Assembly (NCBI GenBank): GCA_016212685.1
Contig: JACREW010000038.1
Location: 1-8,965, forward strand
Direction of reading: 5' to 3'
Length of the DNA: 8,965 nt
DNA from: Nitrospirota bacterium
Lineage (GTDB): Bacteria > Nitrospirota > Thermodesulfovibrionia > Thermodesulfovibrionales > Dissulfurispiraceae
Made by a program: the position numbers and the translations under genes. Under the pieces are notes generated by a model. It saw only the letters and a list, made by a program, of their open reading frames with translations, ran no database searches and was not told the origin of the DNA. Each line of letters starts with the position of its first letter. Position 1 is the stretch's first letter. Positions 1-4,376 of the stretch are shown here, piece by piece.

Positions 1-391
1 CATGAACACCATTGTCCATCATAGTGGCTGCGAGAAGGTAGTCAAAAATAGACTGGGACTTCGGGCTGTGGTTTGCTATAAGAGCAAGGACGGTATCAAT
101 GGTTTGAGGCTTGGGGACAATAATTCTGATAGCGCTCTCTTTGTAAAATTCAATAAGCTCTTTTGCCTTTATTGGAGACAAAGGATGCTCAACCCTTCTT
201 TTGTCGGTAATAACCGCATAGAGTTCGATGAGGTTTTGGACAGAGATAACAGCCTCTACTTCGCCTTTTATTGCCTTTTCAATGATGGCTTTGCAAATGG
301 TATGGAATTGAGAGTCCTTATTATTGGCGTAAACAAGGATATTGGTATCAATCAAATTTACGGAGAAGGGAAAGGTGTCAGGCCTTGACAA
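1..391 (-). CDS. PIN-domain (VapC-like) ribonuclease, 3' end cut by window edge
   Basis: Reading the minus strand gives an open frame from a stop at 398-400 to the window edge with a clear PIN-domain pattern. It starts with a beta strand followed by LIDTNILVYA (first catalytic Asp), then QNLIELYAVITDKRR (conserved Glu) and SIFDYLLAATMMDNG (third acidic residue, near the C-terminus). PIN proteins are Mg-dependent RNases, and most small bacterial ones are VapC toxins. Only the last ~10-20 residues should be missing. The frame has no ATG: TTG at 391 keeps the whole first beta strand and is my choice, while TTG at 355 would start right before IDTN. Neither has a visible Shine-Dalgarno. No VapB-type antitoxin lies upstream; the nearest minus-strand genes are an unrelated RelE-type pair. 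The family call is strong; toxin activity is inference, and the missing ATG leaves open that the gene is damaged. Confidence 0.8.
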   Translation of the reverse strand, partial: MSRPDTFPFSVNLIDTNILVYANNKDSQFHTICKAIIEKAIKGEVEAVISVQNLIELYAVITDKRRVEHPLSPIKAKELIEFYKESAIRIIVPKPQTIDTVLALIANHSPKSQSIFDYLLAATMMDNGVH

Positions 392-461
392 TTGACTTTA
401 GAGAATAGAGGGAAACGAAAAACTGGACGGTTCTAATTAAATGATTATTTAAAAGCGCTCA

Positions 462-495
462 GCCTTCAGCGCACACAAACCCAATCGCTGAAGGC
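462..495 (-). terminator. 10-bp perfect hairpin after the toxin gene; possible terminator
   Basis: GCCTTCAGCG (462-471) and CGCTGAAGGC (486-495) are perfect inverted repeats around a 14-base loop. The hairpin begins 29 bases past the toxin stop codon in the minus direction. On that strand it is followed by TGAGCGC and then only four T, so a Rho-independent terminator is possible but not textbook. The left arm and loop are part of a sequence repeated at 1102-1121, so this may instead be a mobile or recombination-related repeat. Confidence 0.4.
466..485. repeat. Direct repeat copy 1 (left flank of toxin-antitoxin module)
   Basis: TCAGCGCACACAAA followed by one variable base and CCAAT. It matches 1102-1121 at 19 of 20 positions in the same orientation (C480 versus G1116). 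The two copies are 636 bases apart and bracket the toxin-antitoxin pair. Upstream of each copy lies a weaker matching block (434-456 and 1059-1081, starting TAATTAAA and ending AAAAGC, 16 of about 23 identical), so the repeat may once have been longer. Confidence 0.7.
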
Positions 496-523
496 GGGTA
501 AAGATGGAGAGAAGGAATGGTTA

Positions 524-784
524 TTATGGATTTTTTAATACATCATCATGCGGGCCAATGCGCCTGAAGAGGTAATAGTCATTATGGATTTCAAAAGTGA
601 AACGATAAAACATATTGATGCTGGCCTCCCAGCGATTTTCATATCCCTGCATCTTTTTGACTCTCAGGGACGGATGATTCCTGTTCTCCATGAAAAGCCC
701 AATCTTTCTGTCGAACATTTGCTGTACCTGCAGGGACAGTTGTTGGTAGTCTTTCTTAAAGGAATCTGTGCGGACTATCCTCAT
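524..784 (-). CDS. RelE/ParE-superfamily toxin (probable mRNA interferase)
   Basis: An 86-residue basic protein with the layout of small RelE/YoeB/YafQ-type toxins. It has an N-terminal RTDSFKKDYQQL helix, then NHPSLRVKKMQG (34-47), RWEASINMFYRFTFE (51-65) and YYLFRRIGPHDDVLKNP (70-86). RelE-type toxins enter the ribosomal A site and cut mRNA; ParE relatives instead poison gyrase. The HPSLR...MQG...YRFTF...IGPHD pattern favours the RNase branch. Candidate functional residues are Arg41, Arg51, Arg61 and His79, assigned by family resemblance only. The start codon overlaps the antitoxin stop by 4 bases (ATGA), indicating translational coupling. The antitoxin-first order is the common one for RelBE-like modules. 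Length is normal and the frame is intact. Confidence 0.85.
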   Translation of the reverse strand: MRIVRTDSFKKDYQQLSLQVQQMFDRKIGLFMENRNHPSLRVKKMQGYENRWEASINMFYRFTFEIHNDYYLFRRIGPHDDVLKNP

Positions 785-1038
785 GCCTTGAGGTCGGCAA
801 GAAATTCATCCACAGATGAAAAAGATTTCACATTGTTAGCTGTTATCTCTGAGTCCGCCTCAGCTTCAGCTTTTTGCCAGTCAAACGAATGGAAATACGG
901 AGGGAGCGTCAAGGCATATTTCAAAAGCTCAAATACGGCTGTTTTGTCGTCAGAAATATGGGCGCGCTTTTTAAAGTTAGCTATACCTGTAAAGACCTCT
1001 TCAGGGATATCAATTGTTATCTTATAGCTGGATTTCAT
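781..1038 (-). CDS. Type II antitoxin partner of the RelE-like toxin
   Basis: An 85-residue protein. The N-terminal MKSSYKITIDIPEEVF segment is a short beta strand followed by helices, as in ribbon-helix-helix DNA-binding antitoxins. The acidic C-terminal half (LPPYFHSFDWQKAEAEADSE, then a V-K-x-F-x-S-V-D-E-F-L ending) is the part expected to wrap and neutralise the toxin. I start at ATG 1038, because AAGGA at 1047-1051 lies 8 bases upstream; an in-frame TTG at 1044 would add two residues but would sit inside the spacing. Such antitoxins normally repress their own promoter, alone or with the toxin. The ribbon-helix-helix assignment is by pattern and is less sure than the antitoxin role, which rests on the overlap with the toxin gene. 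Confidence 0.82.
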   Translation of the reverse strand: MKSSYKITIDIPEEVFTGIANFKKRAHISDDKTAVFELLKYALTLPPYFHSFDWQKAEAEADSEITANNVKSFSSVDEFLADLKA

Positions 1039-1070
1039 AATCAAATTCCTTTTATTGTTAATTAAAGCGT

Positions 1071-1086
1071 ATCATAAAAGCATGAT
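1071..1086 (-). promoter_or_regulatory. Candidate operator/promoter region of the toxin-antitoxin pair
   Basis: ATCAT (1071-1075) and ATGAT (1082-1086) form a short inverted repeat 33 bases before the antitoxin ATG. On the minus strand the left half lies inside a -10-like TATGAT. I see no convincing -35 element at the right distance. The position suits autoregulation by the antitoxin, but five-base arms in AT-rich DNA can arise by chance. Confidence 0.25.
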
Positions 1087-1101
1087 GAATTTCAATGACA
1101 G

Positions 1102-1121
1102 TCAGCGCACACAAAGCCAAT
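1102..1121. repeat. Direct repeat copy 2 (right flank of toxin-antitoxin module)
   Basis: Same orientation and 19 of 20 bases as copy 1 at 466-485. Here the right hairpin arm present at copy 1 is absent (TTGCGTTAAAC follows instead), so only a weak CGCA/TGCG stem remains. It lies upstream of the antitoxin start. The pair could be a footprint of insertion or of recombination between repeats. Confidence 0.7.
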
Positions 1122-1191
1122 TGCGTTAAACAAAAAAGGGAGACAGGCTACTTTTTAAATGACAAATTCAGCGAAATATCGGATTTCTCAT

Positions 1192-1204
1192 CTGCCTGAG
1201 GCAG
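1192..1204. repeat. Short palindrome CTGCCT-G-AGGCAG
   Basis: A 6-bp stem around a single central base. On each side is a related stretch: AAATATCGGATTT at 1174-1186, and AAATATCGCGGATTTT from about 1210. This gives a short direct repeat around the palindrome. No T-run follows the stem on either strand, so it is not a good terminator. It coincides with the point where similarity of the PIN remnant to the complete gene stops (about 1218), so it may mark a rearrangement or be a dispersed palindromic repeat. Confidence 0.4.
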
Positions 1205-1217
1205 GAAAAAAATATCG

Positions 1218-1364
1218 CGGATTTTCAACCCTTCTTTTATCAGTTATAACTGCATAGAGTTCAATAATATTCTGGACGGCAACAGCAGCCTGTATATTGT
1301 CGTTTATGGCCTTTCCAACAATGGATTTGCAAGCTGGGTGAAATTCGGAATCCTTACTAATGGC
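1218..1364 (-). pseudogene. Decayed second copy of the PIN-domain gene
   Basis: The minus strand encodes a fragment collinear with residues of the left-edge PIN protein. KDSEFHPACKSIVGKAI matches KDSQFHTICKAIIEKAI, and VQNIIELYAVITDKRRVENP matches VQNLIELYAVITDKRRVEHP. The copy is dead. The part that should carry the first catalytic Asp (IDTNILVYA) is replaced by a shortened stretch with an in-frame TAA just upstream. After VENP similarity ends and the frame stops at 1188-1190, so the C-terminal half with the third catalytic residue is missing. The surviving core has no frameshift, which suggests fairly recent decay or chance survival. DNA similarity seems to continue weakly rightward to about 1480, through a purine-rich stretch and a TTGACA/ATTGACTT block also seen at 385-398. 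Confidence 0.82.
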
Positions 1365-1462
1365 TCTGTCTTTCCTGATTTATTTAACCTTAACAGAAAA
1401 GGGGGAGGGATTTAGTCAAATATATGCTGCTTAGGCTCTAAGGCTTCGTAGGCCATAATTCC

Positions 1463-1492
1463 TTGACACCATTGACTTAATCCTATTATCAT
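1463..1492 (+). promoter_or_regulatory. yebC: Probable sigma70-type promoter of the yebC operon
   Basis: A consensus TTGACA (1463-1468) is followed after 18 bases by TATCAT (1487-1492), five of six matches to TATAAT; TATTAT at 1484 is an alternative at 15-base spacing. The predicted start would be near 1499-1500, giving a short leader of about 24 bases before the yebC ATG. A strong GGAGG (1513-1517) lies 5 bases before the ATG at 1523. It is the only good promoter seen upstream of the seven-gene cluster. Confidence 0.55.
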
Positions 1493-1522
1493 AAAATGTT
1501 CTAAAAATTTCCGGAGGTCGGC

Positions 1523-2272
1523 ATGTCAGGTCATTCCAAGTGGTCTCAGATAAAACACAAAAAGGCCAGCACTGATGCTAAGCGGGGCAAAATATTCACA
1601 AAAATAGTCAAGGAGATTTCTGTTGCGGCTCGTACAGGCGGCGGAGACCCTGACGGAAATCCAAGACTGAGAACCGCGATAGAAAAAGCCAAAGAAGTAA
1701 ACATGCCTTCCGACAATATTAAAAAGGCCATAATGAAAGGCACGGGCGAGTTGCCCGGCACAACGTATGAAGAGATCACCTATGAGGGATACGGCCCCTG
1801 CGGTGTCGCCCTGCTCATCGAAGCGCTAACAGACAATAAGAACAGGACAGTCTCGGAAATCAGGCACACATTGTCGAAAAACGGCGGGAACATGGGCGAG
1901 GCCGGATGCGTCTCATGGATATTCGAAAAGAAAGGGTACATCCTCATCGAGAAGTCAAAGGTCGATGAGGACACATTAATGTCGATAGTCCTCGATGCCG
2001 GCGCGGATGACATGAAGAACGACCCTAAAGAGGATAATTATGAAATCATCGTGTCTCCTGAGAATTTAGCTGCAGTAAAAGGCGCTATCGAAAATCAAAA
2101 AATACCCGTCGCCTTATCGGAAATCACCATGCTTCCCAAAAACTATGTGCCTATAGAGGGCAGCGCGGCGGATCAGATGGTAAGACTGGTCGATGCGCTC
2201 GAAGACAACGACGATGTCCAGAATGTATACGCCAACTTCGACATCCCCGAAGACGCAATGGCAAAGGCTTAA
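1523..2272 (+). CDS. yebC: YebC/TACO1-family translation factor
   Basis: A 249-residue cytosolic protein of normal family length. It opens with the family signature MSGHSKWSQIKHKKASTDAK, followed by RGKIFTKIVKEI. Later hallmarks are NPRLRTAIEKAKEVNMP (46-62), ITYEGYGPCGVALLIEALTDN (84-104) and KNGGNMGEAGCVSWIFEKKG. YebC was long annotated as a transcriptional regulator. More recent work assigns bacterial YebC and mitochondrial TACO1 to translation, helping ribosomes through proline-rich stretches; I take that as the more likely role. The start is secure: ATG with GGAGG 5 bases upstream, and the N-terminus matches the family. Its stop is directly adjacent to the next start (TAA then ATG), so the two are likely co-translated. 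It is the first gene of the rightward operon. In many bacteria yebC lies next to ruvC, which is not seen here. Confidence 0.96.
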   Translation: MSGHSKWSQIKHKKASTDAKRGKIFTKIVKEISVAARTGGGDPDGNPRLRTAIEKAKEVNMPSDNIKKAIMKGTGELPGTTYEEITYEGYGPCGVALLIEALTDNKNRTVSEIRHTLSKNGGNMGEAGCVSWIFEKKGYILIEKSKVDEDTLMSIVLDAGADDMKNDPKEDNYEIIVSPENLAAVKGAIENQKIPVALSEITMLPKNYVPIEGSAADQMVRLVDALEDNDDVQNVYANFDIPEDAMAKA

Positions 2273-2890
2273 ATGGTCGAATCCATACATATCACATTCA
2301 AAAGAAAATTCTTGGCAGGCCTGATAGTTACCGTCCCGGCGGTTATAACCATATTCGTCCGGGTCGGCATATTCAGATTCGTCGACGGCATTTTGGGTCC
2401 GTTCTTCGACTTTTTCCTCGGCGCTCATATAGCGGGGCTGGGGTTCATCACGGCAGTTGTCATTATATTTTTTATCGGCATAGTCTCGACAAACGTATTC
2501 GGCAAACGGATATTAGGCCTCGTAGATAGAATCTTTCTGAAAATCCCCGTCTTCAAGAGCATTTACAATGCAATAAAACAGCTCGTAGACGCATTCTCCC
2601 CGGACAACAAAAGCTCATTCAAGAAATTCGTCATCGTTGAATATCCGAGGCAAGGGGCGTACGCCTTCGGTTTTCTGACAAAGGAATGCACCGTGCATAA
2701 CGGAAAAGAAAACCATCTGAAAGCGATATATATACCCACAAACAACCTCTATCTCGGAGAGATCGTCCTCCTCGGCGAAGAGAGCATAACCTATACCGAC
2801 ATTCCCATAGAAGACGGCATAAAGATCATTCTTTCGGGAGGAATAGCCGCCCCTTCGAGCATAGTTACAACGCAAGGAGAGACAAAGTGA
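2273..2890 (+). CDS. DUF502-family inner-membrane protein
   Basis: A 205-residue membrane protein of unknown function. A basic N-terminus (FKRKF) precedes a first membrane helix at about 13-35 (FLAGLIVTVPAVITIFV) and a second at about 53-75 (IAGLGFITAVVIIFFIGIV). Both fit the DUF502 pattern, as do the following IPVFKSIYNAIKQL (91-104), FVIVEYPRQGAYAFGF (119-134) and IKIILSGGIAAP (183-194). The usual P-T-T-P-N-P-T-S-G loop is altered here to IPTNNLYLGE. No enzyme motif is seen. The start is ATG immediately after the yebC stop, with AAAGG 5 bases upstream. The last 4 bases overlap the glmU GTG start. Standing directly before glmU and glmS, it might relate to envelope biogenesis, but that is guilt by association. 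Family call is confident; function unknown. Confidence 0.85.
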   Translation: MVESIHITFKRKFLAGLIVTVPAVITIFVRVGIFRFVDGILGPFFDFFLGAHIAGLGFITAVVIIFFIGIVSTNVFGKRILGLVDRIFLKIPVFKSIYNAIKQLVDAFSPDNKSSFKKFVIVEYPRQGAYAFGFLTKECTVHNGKENHLKAIYIPTNNLYLGEIVLLGEESITYTDIPIEDGIKIILSGGIAAPSSIVTTQGETK

Positions 2891-4314
2891 AGCATCCGTT
2901 GTCGGCAGTCATTTTAGCGGCCGGTCTCGGCACGAGGATGAAATCGTCAACCCCGAAGGTCCTGCATAAAATATACGGCAAGCCTTTAATTCAATACTCT
3001 ATAGATTCCGTACAACGGCTCAATCCGAAGAACACCATCGTTGTGGTAGGCACGGGTAGCCGCGGGATAGAAAACTCCATCGAAGGTTATAAACTGAGCT
3101 TCGTAGTCCAAAAAAAGCCCAAAGGAACCGGCGATGCCCTTAGGACAGCGTCTCAGCTATTGAAGGGTTTTAACGGCGACATACTCGTATTGAACGCGGA
3201 TACGCCCCTTATAAGCGCATCCACTCTGCAAAGATTCCTGAAACTCCACCGCGCGAACAAGGACGACATATCCGTAATGTCGTTCATTATCGAGGGGCCG
3301 CATTCTTATGGAAGAATAGTCAGGGATAACGACAAGGTAAAGGAGATCATAGAGGATAAAGACGCCGATGAAGAGCAAAAAAAGATAAAGGAAGTAAACA
3401 GCGGCGTATATGCCCTGAAAGCGCACATGCTGAACCTTTTAAAGAAAATAAAGCTCAATAAGGGCAAGGGTGAATATTATCTCACCGACATCATAGGCCT
3501 CTCTGTAAAGAAGGGTTCTAAGGCGAGCGCGTATGTTTTAGGCAATGAAACCGAGATGACCGGAATAAACACCCGCGAAGACCTTTATAAAGCCGGTCTT
3601 TACATTAGGGATATGATCGTATCGGAATGGATGCGCGGCGGCGTATCGTTTGTGGACGCATCATCGGTGTTCATACATCCCGAGGCAAAAATCGGCGCCG
3701 ATACCATAATCTATCCGAACGTGCACATAGAGGGCAAAACCGTAATCGGCAAGGGCTGCACGATATATCCGAACTCACGGATAACGGACAGCAATATCGG
3801 CAATAACGTGGTCATAAAGGACTCCACCGTAATCGAATGTTCAACCGTAAAAGACAAGGCCGCAATAGGGCCTTTTGCCCATATCAGGCCCGGCTCGTCA
3901 ATAGGCCCGTCATCCAAGGTAGGGAATTTCGTCGAGATTAAAAAATCGATCATCGGAGAAGGAACCAAGGCATCGCACCTCAGTTATTTAGGAGATGCAG
4001 AGATAGGTAAAAATGTGAATATCGGAGCCGGCACGATAACTTGCAACTACGACGGAAAAAACAAACATAAAACGGTAATCGAAGACAATGTGTTTGTCGG
4101 AAGCGACAGCCAGATAGTAGCGCCAGTAAAAATAGGCAAAGGCGCGTATGTAGGAGCAGGATCTACTATTACAAAGAATGTCCCTGCCCTCTCCCTCGCA
4201 GTAAGCAGGACAGAGCAAAAGAATATAGAGGGATGGGCGGTAAGAAGACAAGTTAGAAGTGAGAAGTTAGAAGTGAGAAGTGAAAAAAATAAAAGGAGGA
4301 AGGGTAAGAGGTAG
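2887..4314 (+). CDS. glmU: Bifunctional GlmU: GlcN-1-P acetyltransferase / GlcNAc-1-P uridylyltransferase
   Basis: Catalyses the last two steps to UDP-GlcNAc: acetyl-CoA-dependent acetylation of glucosamine-1-phosphate, then uridylyl transfer from UTP. The N-terminal nucleotidyltransferase (about 1-235) shows LAAGLGTRMKS (10-20), PKGTGDAL (78-85), NADTPL with the metal-binding Asp105, VNSGVYA (170-176) and GINTRE (226-231). The C-terminal left-handed beta-helix (about 255-440) shows HIRPGS with Arg334, SHLSYLGD with His364 and Tyr367, and GAGTITCNYDGK (380-391). The start is GTG 2887, overlapping the upstream stop (GTGA), with AAGGAG seven to eight bases ahead. Unusual: 475 residues against about 456 in E. 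coli. The normal end (IEGWAVRR) is followed by about 21 residues rich in Lys, Arg and Glu, encoded by heptamer repeats from 4251. This tail probably arose by repeat insertion that displaced the original stop. Confidence 0.95.
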   Translation: MKHPLSAVILAAGLGTRMKSSTPKVLHKIYGKPLIQYSIDSVQRLNPKNTIVVVGTGSRGIENSIEGYKLSFVVQKKPKGTGDALRTASQLLKGFNGDILVLNADTPLISASTLQRFLKLHRANKDDISVMSFIIEGPHSYGRIVRDNDKVKEIIEDKDADEEQKKIKEVNSGVYALKAHMLNLLKKIKLNKGKGEYYLTDIIGLSVKKGSKASAYVLGNETEMTGINTREDLYKAGLYIRDMIVSEWMRGGVSFVDASSVFIHPEAKIGADTIIYPNVHIEGKTVIGKGCTIYPNSRITDSNIGNNVVIKDSTVIECSTVKDKAAIGPFAHIRPGSSIGPSSKVGNFVEIKKSIIGEGTKASHLSYLGDAEIGKNVNIGAGTITCNYDGKNKHKTVIEDNVFVGSDSQIVAPVKIGKGAYVGAGSTITKNVPALSLAVSRTEQKNIEGWAVRRQVRSEKLEVRSEKNKRRKGKR

Positions 4315-4371
4315 CGGGCAGTGGATTGGAAGTAGTTACTTCCTACTTCCCACTTTTTACTTCTTACTTGT
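4248..4371 (+). repeat. Inverted heptamer repeats forming a large hairpin at the glmU-glmS junction
   Basis: The left arm (4248-4282) contains a 14-base unit AGTTAGAAGTGAGA twice, identically, at 4251-4264 and 4265-4278. Each unit is two 7-mers of the form AGTKAGA. The right arm (4337-4371), read on the other strand, is also built of AGTnnGA-like 7-mers. Ungapped, 28 of 35 arm positions are perfectly complementary, and four more could pair as G-U in RNA if transcribed rightward. The 54-base loop contains the glmU stop and an AAGGAGG with no usable start codon after it. The right arm ends 5 bases before the glmS ATG, where the ribosome binding site should be. It is either a degenerate palindromic element that landed between the genes, or a structure that affects glmS translation or mRNA stability. 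Confidence 0.75.
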
Positions 4372-4376
4372 TTATT

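Noticed and set aside
2..388. Rightward 128-codon open frame opposite the PIN gene
   Set aside because: It shows no family features, while the opposite strand carries clear PIN motifs in this exact stretch.
548..1027. Rightward 159-codon open frame across the toxin-antitoxin pair
   Set aside because: It has no recognisable motif or ribosome binding site, and the minus strand holds two overlapping genes with strong family patterns.
1125..1131. GTTAAAC next to direct repeat copy 2, resembling an integron attC core site (GTTRRRY)
   Set aside because: No matching RYYYAAC partner at a proper distance and no attC-like folded structure; a seven-base match alone is weak.
4248..4371. CRISPR array
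   Set aside because: Repeats are 7-14 bases, contiguous without unique spacers, and degenerate.
4315..4376. glmS ribozyme/riboswitch
   Set aside because: The spacer is only 62 bases and I see none of the conserved ribozyme core; its content is explained by the heptamer hairpin.
4326..4376. TTG start giving GlmS a 17-residue N-terminal extension or propeptide
   Set aside because: The nucleophilic Cys must be N-terminal; the extension is repeat-derived and no suitably spaced ribosome binding site precedes TTG. Propeptides exist in some other amidotransferases but are not typical of GlmS.
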